From: Periplaneta americana
Lineage: Eukaryota > Arthropoda > Insecta > Blattodea > Blattidae
NCBI RefSeq assembly: GCF_040183065.1
Contig: NC_091124.1
Coordinates: 67,863,501-67,927,500 of the forward strand
Reading direction: 5' to 3'
DNA: 64,000 nt
This document shows positions 13,289 through 23,639 of this stretch, piece by piece. The translations under genes and the position numbers were made by a program. Every line of letters begins with the position of its first letter. Position 1 is the stretch's first letter. The notes under the pieces are model-generated. The model was not told the origin of the DNA. It did not search any database and saw nothing but the letters and a program-made list of their open reading frames with translations.

Positions 13289-14780
13289 CAGGGTGTTTAA
13301 AAAATACGGGGCATAATTTCAGGTATGTATTTCCCACATGTAGACAATCAAAATAGTTCATTACAACATGTGTCCGGTAATGCTTCATTTCCGAGTTATG
13401 GCCTTCACAACATTGAATTTCACCGGAACGTTTTTCTTTCCGCAGGTTGTTGTCATTACAGAAGATGTTCAAAATGTCCACCTCCTGCTTGAATACAGAC
13501 CTCACATCGATGTCTCATTGACCTGCGAATACGATCCCAAACTCCAGGAGTATTGCATATGTCCTCAGAACATGCCACAATTCGATTCCGAAGGGATTCC
13601 GAATCAGGCACCAGAGACGAATAAACCAATGATTTTAAATGGCCCCACAAGTAGAAATCGAGAGGGTTCAGATCAGGTGAGCGTGGAGGCCAAGCAATTG
13701 GGCCACCTCTACCTATCCATCGATCAGGAAACCTTCGATCCAAGTACCGGCGAGCCGTACGACTGAAGTGTGTAGGAGCGCCATCATGCAAGAAGTGAAT
13801 GTGTTGACGATTGATCAGTGGAGTGTCTTCTAAAACATGAGGTATGGTGTTTTCCAGGAAGTTTGTGTACGCCTGCCCCGTAAGTCTGTTTACAAGTATA
13901 TGGGGTCCAACTAATCGATCACCAATGATACCGGCCCACATGTTGAGTGAGAACCGCACCTGGTGATGAGATGGAACAGTTGCACGTGGGTTTTCATACA
14001 CCCATACATGCTGATTGTGGAAATTTGTTATGCCATCTCGTGTGAACTGTGCTTCATCTGTAAATAATACTAAGGCAGCAAAGTTCGGATTTACACCACA
14101 CTGCTGCAAGAACCACTGACAGAACCTAACTCGTGCAAGGTAATCTGCTGGTGACAGGGCCTGTACACGTTGCAAATGATAAGGGTACAATAATTGATAC
14201 TCTTTCAACAGTCTCCAGACAGTCGTATGAGGAACATTGACTTGCAATGCTACCCTTCGTGTGCTGATAGAAGGAGTCATGTTCACAGCCTCCAGATTCT
14301 CCTCCTGTACTTCTGGAGTTGTAGATCTTGGTCGTCCCCTTCCCAAACCAGGAGAGTTAAATTTTCTATACTCGCACAGACGGTAATGGAGACGTACAAA
14401 TGTCTTCCGATCTGGACATTGTCGCTGTGGGTACCTCTCCTGGTACAAACGATGAGCCAGCGCAGCATTGCCGTCCGCCTTACCGTACATGAAGTGTATC
14501 TCTGCCACCTCTTGATTTGAATACATGTCGCACAGTCTTACGCCTACACAACACTGAATGTAACCTTCGCCTCGGAATGAACTGTCAGAGTGCCCTCTTA
14601 ATGTCTCCTTTGACGGCAACGACCTGCAGAAAGAAAAACGTTCCGGTGAATTTCAATGTTGTGAAGGCCATAACTCGGAAATAAAGCATTTCCGGACACA
14701 TGTTGTAATGAACTATTTTGATTGTCTACATGTGGGAAATACATACCTGAAATTATGCCCCGTATTTTTTAAACACCCTG
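13289..14780 (-). mobile_element. Complete DD41D Tc1/mariner-superfamily transposon
   Basis: A 1492-bp element flanked by TA on both sides (13287-13288, 14781-14782). The terminal inverted repeats are about 163 bp long (13289-13453 and 14618-14780), begin CAGGGTGTTTAAAAAATACG, and differ by only a handful of bases by eye. Between them is one open transposase gene on the minus strand with its catalytic triad present. The spacing (41 residues between the second and third Asp) is that described for the rosa/Visitor-type DD41D lineage of the IS630-Tc1-mariner group. High TIR identity and an open frame argue for recent insertion. Confidence 0.9.
13456..14526 (-). CDS. DD41D Tc1/mariner-superfamily transposase, 356 aa
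   Basis: Cut-and-paste transposase. Numbered from the ATG at 14526 (MYSNQEVAEIHFMYG), the N-terminal part holds two helix-turn-helix-like segments (about 1-60 and 85-115, the latter with RRVALQVNVPHTTVWRLL). A GRGRPRS hinge sits near 62. The DDE domain has Asp157 (VLFTDEAQF), Asp248 (FLHDGAPTH) and Asp290 (SPDLNPLDFYLW), with 41 residues between the last two. The frame is open another 31 codons upstream, into the right TIR, but that part has no ATG (its first usable codon is TTG at 14619), so I choose the internal ATG, where family similarity also begins. The stop (TAA at 13456) lies just inside the left TIR. No frameshift or stop is seen. Whether it is expressed or active cannot be told from sequence. 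Confidence 0.88.
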   Translation of the reverse strand: MYSNQEVAEIHFMYGKADGNAALAHRLYQERYPQRQCPDRKTFVRLHYRLCEYRKFNSPGLGRGRPRSTTPEVQEENLEAVNMTPSISTRRVALQVNVPHTTVWRLLKEYQLLYPYHLQRVQALSPADYLARVRFCQWFLQQCGVNPNFAALVLFTDEAQFTRDGITNFHNQHVWVYENPRATVPSHHQVRFSLNMWAGIIGDRLVGPHILVNRLTGQAYTNFLENTIPHVLEDTPLINRQHIHFLHDGAPTHFSRTARRYLDRRFPDRWIGRGGPIAWPPRSPDLNPLDFYLWGHLKSLVYSSLVPDSESLRNRIVACSEDICNTPGVWDRIRRSMRHRCEVCIQAGGGHFEHLL

Positions 14781-14845
14781 TATAATAGTACAGTTCAGTA
14801 ACTTACAGAAGCCATTAAAATAATGTATAGAGATGTTCCAGAAAG

Positions 14846-14847
<2 letters not shown>

Positions 14848-14881
<34 letters not shown>
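14848..14881. repeat. (TA)n microsatellite
   Basis: About 17 perfect TA units. Confidence 0.95.
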
Positions 14882-14886
<5 letters not shown>

Positions 14887-14989
14887 CTAATAGCAGATAC
14901 TTATATAATTCACCCATATGAAGCAAGTTATGTAGACCAATTTACTGATAAAGTCATTGCCCAGTGTGCACCAGGAGGCTGGTCTACAC

Positions 14990-15190
14990 TACACCTGCAA
15001 TGAGATGAGATGGTGATGGAGATTTTTTGGGATGCCATAGGGGAATCGGAGCTCCTGGAGAAAACCCCTGTGTTACCTGGACCACAGGCTTTTCCAACAC
15101 ATGTTATAAATTGAGGATAAACCAGGGGTCGAATCCTGGTCCACAGGATTATAAGTCCAGTGCTCTAGCCACTAGACCACCATAGCAGCT
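14990..15190 (-). mobile_element. tRNA-derived SINE (type C)
   Basis: On the minus strand from 15188: GGTGGTCTAGTGGCTAGAGC (A box) and GATTCGACCCC (box B), followed by a body with 'GGTTTTCTCCAGGAGCTCC'. Related copies are at 29646-29870 and, more distantly, 26440-26930 and 36791-37106. Confidence 0.75.
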
Positions 15191-15785
15191 ATTTTCACAA
15201 AATTATCACAGGAAAAAAGAATGAATTAGTGAAAGGCTAGAAATATCATATAAAAGACTTATTAATGAATTAAAAAACCTCAGCTGACAAAGAAATCTAA
15301 CCAAAATATTGTTCACAATGAATGTTGAAATCTATTTAGTAATACAAGTATTATTAAAATATGACTTAGAGAACAAATCACTGAAATTTAAACCTTTTGA
15401 TATGAACTGTACACCAGTAATCGTAACAAAGAAAGAAAGATATGTGAGAGGGAGTGAGAAGAGAGAAAGGGATGACGTAGTAGCAAAAGTTTGTGGTTCA
15501 ATAATTTTGGCTGATTTATTGTTGAAAATTGAGGGTTATGGTTTGTTATGTGTAATTATTATTATTATTATTATTAAGATAAATGCCGACAAGATATCTT
15601 CATAGAACCATGTATTTACAGTGACTGTGTATTAAGCGGATATTCTAATTTTGATTTATAAACAGTACTGGTCTCTAATTATCTTTTGCTTATTGAATCA
15701 CAACATTCATGGCCAGTAAGCCTAATATAGTATGACCCCATTATGAAATATAGTATGTCAAAGACATTTACAGTATCAGTATGTA
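15191..15785. other. No gene recognised
   Basis: AT-rich, with a short (ATT)n run at 15557-15577. A 98-residue plus frame here has no support. Confidence 0.5.
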
Positions 15786-16085
15786 CAGTAGTGGCAAAAA
15801 AAAACCGGATCAACCTTTGTAGCTGATTTCAGAGCCTTGTTCACTCCAGAGCACGATAGACTGGTAACTAAGACTTTCGTGGTTCGAATCCTGCCTGGGA
15901 AGGAAACTTTTTTTTGTTCCTTATTCAAATTTATTCCCAGTACTTTTTGATTGCTGGTAAAAGTCATGTTCTGGGAATAATAAGTTAATTAAGTAGTAAA
16001 ATATCGCTGCAGTCTATCATGCTCTGGGGTGAACAAGGCTCTGAAATCAGCTACAAGGGTCGGTCCGGTTTTTTTTTCACTACTG
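15786..16085. mobile_element. 300-bp MITE with about 76-bp TIRs and an internal Pol III box B
   Basis: Flanked by TA (15784-15785, 16086-16087). TIRs start CAGTAGTG and share GTAGCTGATTTCAGAGCCTT and 'GTTCAC.CCAGAGCA.GATAGACTG'. The centre, just inside the left TIR, contains GTGGTTCGAATCCTGCCTGG, a canonical box B in a tRNA T-arm context. There is no coding sequence. It is probably mobilised by a Tc1/mariner transposase. Confidence 0.85.
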
Positions 16086-16699
16086 TACTTAATTATTTAG
16101 AGAAAAAAAAAGTATTTTATAATTATTGTTTTCCTGGTATGTGAACCCTTACAATGAATAATCACATTTTCAAGACGATTTAAATACGAATTTACACTGA
16201 AAATTTCCAGAATTACTGTCGACTGGGGAAAGTTATTTGAAAAGGAGGGCATAGGAAATGGGTAGGTTACTGTAACTATATGTAGGCTTAAGTGCGCAAG
16301 TAAAGGGTCAAATAAGATGGAGTGTTGATGTAGCTTAAGTGCGGAGGTAAATAGTGTGTTATTATTATTATTATTATTATTGTTATTGTTATTTATTAGT
16401 AATTCCGCTGCTATTTATACTAATTCATACTCACAAAATACAAAGTTGAGTAAGAAACAAGTCAGACAAATATTATTTTAAAAAGTAAAAATGAAGGAGG
16501 AGGGTGCTCCCAGGTTGCAGAAAAAAGTACCAGGGCAGTGCCCTGGCACAGCTACACTCCTGGTGATAACTATAACATTAACAGAGAGAAAGTTACTTGC
16601 TATAAAGGGATTTCCTGCAATGATCTGCAGGTATAGCTATACAAGATAGAATTTGTAACGAGTGATAAGAGATAAAATGTTTCCCACAAAGATGACATT
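16086..16699. other. No gene recognised
   Basis: Spacer with a (TTA)n run at 16361-16391. Confidence 0.5.
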
Positions 16700-16852
16700 A
16701 TCATCAAGTGAAACGATTAATGTGGTTTGGACACTTACAGAGGATAGAAGGAACTCGACTTCCGAAGATGGTCTGCAGTTGGATACCAGTTGAGAAAAGA
16801 CTGCAGAGTAGACCTAGAAAAAAGTTGGAGTATGCATATTAACAAAGCCATG
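16700..16852 (+). pseudogene. LINE reverse-transcriptase C-terminal fragment
   Basis: Plus frame reads KRLMWFGHLQRIEGTRLPKM and then RPRKKLEYAY before a stop. This matches the 'RW.GH..RM....R.....GRPR..W' block that follows the RT domain in non-LTR retrotransposons. It is truncated at both sides and its right end abuts a half MITE. Confidence 0.6.
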
Positions 16853-16867
16853 ATGACATTATAAAAT

Positions 16868-17171
16868 CTCTTTGCAGAATGAAAAGTTACGATTGTTTAG
16901 GTCAAATTTCTGCACATTTAAAGGACAAAACTAAAATATTTTCAGTCATTTATTATCATAATACACTGCTCTCTTAAACTGACTGAGCTTATTGGGAATT
17001 AAATCAATGGCTTTCCCAAGTTATGCTATGAAATGTTTCATATAAAACAATTTTAATTTCGAAAAGGAAGCAAAAACGAGCAAAATTGTATTAACATTTT
17101 TTGTTTGAAATATCTCAAAGAATAACCCCCTGAATTTAATGACATTACTTACGGTACATTCTGTATAGGCC
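16868..17171. mobile_element. Right half of a palindromic MITE (same family as 22316-22904)
   Basis: The sequence from GAATGAAAAGTTACGATTGT through GCACATTTAAAGGACAAAAC to the terminal CATTCTGTA matches the right arm of the element at 22316-22904 throughout. The left arm is missing, replaced by the LINE fragment at 16700-16852. Confidence 0.75.
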
Positions 17172-17779
17172 TATACTGTATATATATTCTGAATGACTCA
17201 AACGAGAAGCTTCTGTGATGCTCACTCAAATAAGCACAACAACTGTTGCCTTGATATTCTAGTTGAGAGTATACACACACAGCTTGTTACATCAAATTCC
17301 AGGTATAATCTATATAGGCCTACTGCTAACCTGTTTCCAATGTTTTGGTGAATGAAATTCGAGTTCTAATTGATTGATAACGTGCAAATGAAATTATAAT
17401 ACAATTTATTTAGAATGGTGAAAAAGAATTCGTCATTAAAGTCTCAGAATTGATCATACATGCAGTGATTTAATTTTGCTGCAGTTATAAAGTTACGATT
17501 TTAAAATTATTATCTGGCTTAAATTGTTCTGCTGTGCCGAAGTCTTCGTATGCAGAGGCAGGGTATATTTTGGTAGTCATAAAATTCTTGCTATAATTAC
17601 GAATATTAGACATATTTTAGGGAATATTATGAAAGAATACAAATTTTCAGTTTACTTATAACCTATGTCTAGGAGCTCAGACTGTAGTTTCTTAAAATGC
17701 AGGCACTTTTAAATGTTTTATTCTTTTCTGTAAATAATTATAAACTAATAATTCATCATAATCACCACTACCCACTTCA
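17172..17779. other. No gene recognised
   Basis: AT-rich spacer. Confidence 0.5.
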
Positions 17780-17987
17780 AAGATTAGATCCTTGGCCTTT
17801 TCCATCTTCTTGTGGACATGACAAATAACAAGACTTCATGGTCAGCATGACTCAAGACATACCTAACTTAAAACAATACAGAACAAACACAAGATGGAAC
17901 AGAAATTAACCTTCACTTCTCTGCTGGGAATTGAACTCTGGTCTAAGGACTCATAATGGGACATGCTACCACTTGAGCTAAAGTGGA
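17780..17987 (-). mobile_element. tRNA-derived SINE fragment
   Basis: On the minus strand from 17985: TAGCTCAAGTGGTAGCATG (A box) and GAGTTCAATTCCC (box B), a tRNA-like head. The left boundary is approximate. The body is not clearly one of the other types. Confidence 0.6.
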
Positions 17988-18049
17988 AGATAAATCAACA
18001 ATTTATATTAAAAGTTTAACTAAGACTGATTTAATGAGAAAGGTCGTCT

Positions 18050-18332
18050 GAGGCAACAGGTTTCGCTTAGTATGATGCCATTCATAAAGTGGTATGGACA
18101 AGTAATAGCCTCCTAGTTGCATTCGGGTGCGGGTTCGATCCCCTCTTGAGCTGATTACCTGATTGAGTTTTTTTTTCCGAGGTTTTCCCCAATCGTAAGG
18201 CGAATGTCAGGTAATCTATTGCGAATCCTTGGCCTCATCTCGCCAAATACCACCCTGCTATCATCACTCCCATCGATGCTAAATAAGCTAGTAGTTGATA
18301 CAGCATAGTTAAATAACCAAGTAAAAAAAAAA
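18050..18332 (+). mobile_element. tRNA-derived SINE (type A)
   Basis: Box B-like GCGGGTTCGATCCCC, then the type A body (GAGCTGATTACCTGATTGAG, CCGAGGTTTTCCCCAAT, CTCATCTCGCCAAATACCA, GATGCTAAATAA) and an A-rich tail. Confidence 0.8.
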
Positions 18333-19489
18333 GCCTGCTTAGTGGTGATTCAGCATGTCAGCTTTCGACAATAAAATCTCGCGACTTATACATAACATTA
18401 TAGACTAATTTATTGCTGAACTGTCGACCATCCTCTCTAATACACATTTCACATCTTTTGAAAAGATTTCTAGACAAATGCTGGATTTCATCTCAGTCGA
18501 TACAATTTAACCTGAAGAAGTTGGTCCATTTCATTCAATTTATGAACGACTGTTGTCTTATAAGACTTTAGTTTAGTTTTACCAATTAACTTTCTTAATG
18601 ATTTCATGTTCTAGCCGATACATTTGTTGTTGAGTTTTTTTCTCTTAGAACTTTATTCAAAGCCTTCCTTTTTTATTTACAAATGAGCCTTTTCTCTCTC
18701 TTTTTTATTAAATTCTGGATTTTTGAATTGGTTGTTGAATGCCAGAATATGTCCGTAAGAATATAACACACATTTTTTTGTACAATTTCTTCGTAATATA
18801 TATATCATAACTCAAGATATTTTGTTGTAATGCCACTAAATTGAACAGCACTGAATGGAAGTCAGCTGTATACTAATGCTCCCTTTAGCCTATATTACCT
18901 GTCCTTACCACGCAACACAAATCTTTCCCTGCTCAATCCAGAGGAAATGTATGCAGTCATATTCTATCTATAACAGGAAAAGGCCAGTGGCATTTATCTG
19001 AGCGGAACTTGTTTCCTGGCAGATGCTGTATATAAGCAGCAGTTACGTTTTGACTGCGTGGGTTCGAATTCTGCTTAGGGCTTAAACGTTTGTAGCCAAT
19101 ATGATAATTCTATATTGTCTTAGATACAAGCTCAATGTCTTGCTATCTTTACGTTGCTGGAGTTCCACCATATGTCTGTCTAGTGTCAAGCTGACAAATC
19201 TGAAATATGGACTTAATATAAAAACTAGCTAGGGGATGAAAACCTTCGATAGATTAATCTGATAGGCAGTTTTACTGACCATAAGATAATCTGGACTATG
19301 CTGTTGCAGGAAGAGATCGCCATCAGACACATCATTCTAAACATTACTACCTAAATATTTAATATGTATTGCGTGTGTTTATGTGTATTGAAGGAGGAGG
19401 GATGTATCATAATATTATGAGATCTCAAGCTTTCATGGTGATTGGGTTCTGAAGAAGATACTGAGATTTGACCATGTGTTGAGCTATGA
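18333..19489. other. No gene recognised; one box B remnant
   Basis: AT-rich sequence. Near 19050-19080 GTGGGTTCGAATTCTGC looks like a lone tRNA-derived box B, probably a worn SINE. Confidence 0.45.
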
Positions 19490-20521
19490 ATTTTCCTTAG
19501 TTTCACAAATAGGCTACTTAAAGAAATCTGTAAATATTAGGTTGGTGCATAAGTTCGTATCGTTTTTTCGTAAGTTTATTAAACACGTCAGATACACATA
19601 AGAGAGAAATTCATCAACAATATATTCTCCTTCACTATTTACAATAGTCTGCCAACGGAGTAATTTTTTGTTTCCACGCCTGTAGAAATCTTGTGGTTTT
19701 AAGTTAAAGAAGTCGTCGAGCCATGTTCGAAGCATTTTTTCATCCGGAAGGTAAGTTCCTTGAAAGTTGTTCGATAGAGAGCGGAAAAGGTGAAAACCTG
19801 AGGGCGCAAGATCAGGTGAATAAGGTAGGTGTGGAATGACTTCCCAGTTCAACTCCTGAATAGTGTTTTGTTCAGGTTAGCAGAGTGTGGGCTGGCATTA
19901 CTGTGGAGTAGCATCACTTCACGCAGTCTTGTAGGTCGTTTTTCCTTGTTGGTCTTGTTGGTGTGCAAGACGTCTCAGTTGGTGGCAATAAATGTCTCAC
20001 GATGGTGGAATGGTCACAGTTCATCACATTTGCCAGTTCTCGGGTACACTGACGTGGATCATTGTGGATTAATGGTTTAAACAGTCTTCATAAAACCTCG
20101 GAAGGTCTTCCTGAACATGGAGTGTCACTAATGTCAAATTGACCCTCCTTAAAACGAGAAAACAATTTTCTTGCCGATAGCATTGTCCCCATACACGGCG
20201 CAAATGTTTCTGACCGTGTCCGCTGCTTTCGCTCTATTGAACTCAAAGAGAAGAATATGTCGGAAATGTTCCACTTTCTCCACTTGACACTCCATTTTTT
20301 AGCATCCATGGTTCCACTCACTATCTGCAAAAATTAAAACTTCAATATGTAAACTCAAGCACAACAATTGAACTTCAAATAAAAAATGACAATCGATAAA
20401 TAAACCCATAGCAACCAGAGTACCAACACGCGAAACAAAAACGCTACGAACTTATGCACCAACCCAATAGTTGCGAAAGTTTTCCTTAGTTTCACAGATA
20501 CTTAAAGAAATCTGTAAATAC
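19490..20521. repeat. About 45-bp direct duplication flanking a mariner
   Basis: TTTTCCTTAGTTTCACA followed by ACTTAAAGAAATCTGTAAATA occurs at about 19491-19536 and again at about 20478-20521. The two copies differ by a 4-5 bp indel and a base or two. The mariner lies between them. The repeat is far longer than the TA target duplication of mariner. Confidence 0.75.
19537..20467 (-). mobile_element. Shortened mariner (irritans-like), 931 bp
   Basis: TIRs GGTTGGTGCATAAGTTCGTA at both ends, flanked by TA (19535-19536, 20468-20469). Minus-strand pieces: KWRKWNISDIFF ... FSRFKEGQFDISDTPCSGRP (N-terminal HTH domain, about 20300-20100) and WEVIPHLPYSPDLAPSGFHL ... FYRRGNKKLLRWQTIV (C-terminal block, about 19850-19640). 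Intact mariners are about 1.3 kb, so some 350 bp of the middle is lost. The third catalytic Asp position (PSD) reads PSG. Non-autonomous. Confidence 0.88.
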
Positions 20522-20754
20522 TTCCCGAAAGTCTGAGGAACCATTGTTGATCCAGCTGGTTAACCATCTCAGTGATCACATCAGCTGTAACTGCTGCCTT
20601 TCAATTGTCTACATTTCTGTCCAGTGAAATCTGTTTACTTGAGTTCATATTTCTTGACCAAAATTTCTTATTCATAGCATTCTTTTGGCAGTATTCCAGG
20701 TCTATTAGGTTCCCATTTAACTTAAATTTATCGTTTACTATTACCGCAAACTGA
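20522..20754. other. No gene recognised
   Basis: Short spacer before a LINE fragment. Confidence 0.4.
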
Positions 20755-21560
20755 ATTTTCAGCCCTTGCCTCCTTGAGAAAAGGAACCAAGTAATCTCCT
20801 TTTCTCTTCAGTCTCGGGACAATAATCTTGATCAATTCGAATCCTCGAGCCTTTCAGATTTTTCAAAATAAATTCCTTAGTACACGAACTAGTGAACTTT
20901 ACCAGGATTGGTCGAGTCCTTCCTCTTCCCAATCTAAAGGCCTCTTCGATTCTACCCTCGTTCATATTCAAACAGCAGAACTCTATGTATATATTTCTGC
21001 CAGTGTTTAATCCTGGTTCTCTATGATCCTCATTCGCTCTGAAGAAAATTAGGTTCCTTTTTCTCTAATAAAATCACAGGCTGTTCACTCTCGTTTTCAA
21101 TTTCTTTACTTCTTTGCACAGATTGCTTATACTCTCCGTATTCTTTCCAATCTCCTGCTTCAGTCCTGCCATTGGTAATTTTATTTAATTAGTCTGGTCG
21201 CTCATTTTACTTAGGATTTGCTGTACTTCTATATCTAAGTCCCCTTTTGACACTAGATTACTTTGTGACTCCTCTCCCATTCTCAGTCCAGGATTCAACT
21301 CTATTCCTCCAATTATGAGTAACACTGCAAGAAAGCTCCTGTTGCCCATAAAAGCTGAGGGTCCCCAACTCTCTCTTGATTCGTATCTGTTTTCTACTTT
21401 TTCGCGTTGAATGTCCCAATTATTTCTCTGTAAATTTGTAACTCCACTCCCATTTTCTCATTTAAAAATCCTTTTCTTTTAGTACAAAACTCACTCTAAT
21501 ATTTATAAACTCGCAAGAGAGATCTTCAATAGCATTTTAATAATCTTCTCACTCCGGACA
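20755..21560 (-). pseudogene. LINE ORF1-like fragment
   Basis: The best-preserved piece (minus, 20971-20759) reads RLGRGRTRPILVKFTSSCTK ... LKNLKGSRIRIDQDYCPE, the pattern of the RRM-like/C-terminal domain of LINE ORF1 proteins ('LG......RPILVKF......K..IL...KNLKG..I.I..D'). Upstream on the same strand, to about 21560, the translation is charged and lysine-rich but broken by stops, as expected for the coiled-coil part. No adjoining RT is seen. Not functional. Confidence 0.6.
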
Positions 21561-21910
21561 ACAACTTTTCTTTGCCGTGCTATCATCTGCACTGTCTGAA
21601 GAACTATACCTTAACCTCAACACATGGTTGAAAAACTCAAAATTATCATTTTTTAGTTGTGATGTTTTATGTCAGACCAGTTTAGTTTAAAACATTTTCA
21701 ATCATATTCGTACTATGAAGCATTTGGGTTATTTTCATTTTAAGCTGTAAGAAATTTCTGTTGTTTTAGACAGAAAATTTTCCATTTAAAATTCTTTTTT
21801 ATTCCTACACTGAAAGTGGCAGCAGTAAAATTTCCCAGAACACTAGAAGTTTTTTCTACTTAACCTAATCGACAAATTGACATCACATGAACAGTTGGAT
21901 TTTGTCACAG
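21561..21910. other. Probable intron end; nothing else seen
   Basis: AT-rich, ending in an acceptor-like TTTTGTCACAG at 21910. Confidence 0.4.
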
Positions 21911-22171
21911 GAACGTCCAATCACGTCAAGTGCACCATCGTCAAATGTGCCATCCTCTGTGGAAAGCACACCAGGACGCTGGGTGCCGGGAGCACGAGAA
22001 GGGCTGATGGGAGTTTCGCTTCCTGGAACACCTCTGAGCACTACCAGCCACCTCAGCAACCGCTCAAGTGGAGACAGCTATAGCTCCAGCAGCTCAACAC
22101 GTCAGCTTCTAGCGGCTACAGGTGGACACCATGACCTGAGCAATAGCCAGGACAAATCAGTGCAATTGTAG
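21911..22171 (+). CDS. Probable terminal exon of an unidentified gene
   Basis: An 86-residue open segment starts at a good splice acceptor (TTTTGTCACAG|G) and ends in TAG at 22169-22171. It begins ERPITSSAPSSNVPSSVEST, contains GRWVPGAREGLMGVSLPGTP and a serine run (SSSSST), and ends QDKSVQL. The composition (Ser, Thr, Pro, Gly) is that of a disordered C-terminal tail. The last residues VQL would fit a class II PDZ ligand, which is inference. A poly(A) signal follows about 110 bp after the stop. A single-exon reading (ATG at 21887) is possible but less likely. I do not recognise the protein. Its other exons should lie upstream, outside or hidden in this window. Confidence 0.5.
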   Translation, partial: ERPITSSAPSSNVPSSVESTPGRWVPGAREGLMGVSLPGTPLSTTSHLSNRSSGDSYSSSSSTRQLLAATGGHHDLSNSQDKSVQL

Positions 22172-22278
22172 TTCATTGATAATGTCAGTACTGCTGTACT
22201 GCAATGCAACAGAAAACTGAGAACTCTGTGAGTCTGTATTATGTTTATCATACGTCCTGCTGCCAAAATAGACAAATG

Positions 22279-22284
22279 AATAAA
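22279..22284 (+). promoter_or_regulatory. Poly(A) signal AATAAA
   Basis: Canonical hexamer about 110 bp after the stop of the probable terminal exon, just before a MITE insertion. Confidence 0.5.
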
Positions 22285-22315
22285 TATTAGAGATGTAACT
22301 TAATCGCTGATTATA

Positions 22316-22904
22316 CAGGGTGAATCGTAAGTAATGCCATTAGTTTCAGGTGGCTATACTTTGAGATAATCCAAACAAAAAATTTTAATACAATTTTGCT
22401 CGTTTTTGCATCCTTTTCGAGATAAAAATTATTTTATACGCAATATTTCATAACGTGTTTTTGTTTTGGGAAAGCCATTGATTTAATTCCCAATATGCTC
22501 AGTTCACTTTAAGACAACAGAATATTATGATAATAAACGATTGAAAGAATTTTAGTTTTATCCTTTAAATGCCCAGAAATTTGATCTGAACAAATGTAGC
22601 ATTTTAAAATTCCTTTTCAGGACGAAAAGTTATATTTTTTCAGATAAAATTTCTGCACATTTAAAGGACAAAACTGAAATTCTTTCAATAATTTATTATC
22701 AAATATACTGCTCTCTTAAATTGACTGAACATATTGGGAATTAATTCAGTAGCTTTCCCAAAATATGCTACGAAATGTTTCATATAAGATAATTCTTTTC
22801 TCGAAAAGGAGCAAAAAACGAGCAAAATTGTATTAAATGTTTTCGTGTGAAATATCTCAAAGAATAACCCCTGAAATTAATGGCATTACTTATGGTTCAC
22901 TCTG
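22316..22904. mobile_element. Palindromic (foldback) MITE, 589 bp
   Basis: Flanked by TA (22314-22315, 22905-22906). The left arm starts CAGGGTGAATCGTAAGTAAT, and the right arm reverse-complemented starts CAGAGTGAACCATAAGTAAT. The two arms match through GCCATTA, ACGAGCAAAATTGTATTAA (as the complement), GGGAAAGC and CTTTAAATG, so nearly the whole element is one imperfect palindrome of roughly 290-bp arms. No coding. A half copy is at 16868-17171. Confidence 0.85.
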
Positions 22905-23480
22905 TATACAAAGAAGGAGTTAACCGTAATTAGCTATTCTTTTTTCGATTTTATTCTCATTTAACTCGTTTGTTAATGCTACAATTCTTCGTCCAATGGT
23001 TTTTTTTGTAGAAAGTCGCTAATGTAAGTTATATAATATGGTTTTAGCAGTGATATATATATATATATATATATCTGCGACACATTGTTGATAAAAGTAA
23101 ATTTAAGCTACCATTTTGAATTTGAACTACATCTTCGTCACATACGTAAATAGGAGTGCAAATAACCATGCAAACACAAAGCGTGTCAACCACAATGCAC
23201 TCTGCGAAAACACTGAAACTGAGAATTAATGTAATTTATTGCGCCTTACAGTACTGATACCAGTAGTGAAATAAGTTAATTAAGGTTTAAAACCTCCATG
23301 GTGTTGACCATGGTGCGAGATGGATATAGTGCGAAAACACGAAAATATTGCATGGTGACATAAGTTATTAGGCCTAGATGTTAGAACATTCCATATTTGT
23401 TACATATTCAGCAATTCCACAAAACTGGTGGACAGAAATAAGAGGAGCTCTGTTTGATCATTTTACAGAGTTATATTACC

Positions 23481-23513
<33 letters not shown>

Positions 23514-23639
23514 GCTGGGTGTTTTTTCACAATATGGAATCCAGGCAGAATGTGTATTGTCAGCCAGCAACCTAGGAGAAGTTGTTTAGATGAATTGCCC
23601 AGTGAGTCAAACATATATTGCTGTCTTAAAACACATTAT
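22905..23639. other. No gene recognised; (TA)n tracts
   Basis: (TA)n runs at about 23052-23073 and 23487-23513. No exon or element seen. Confidence 0.5.
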
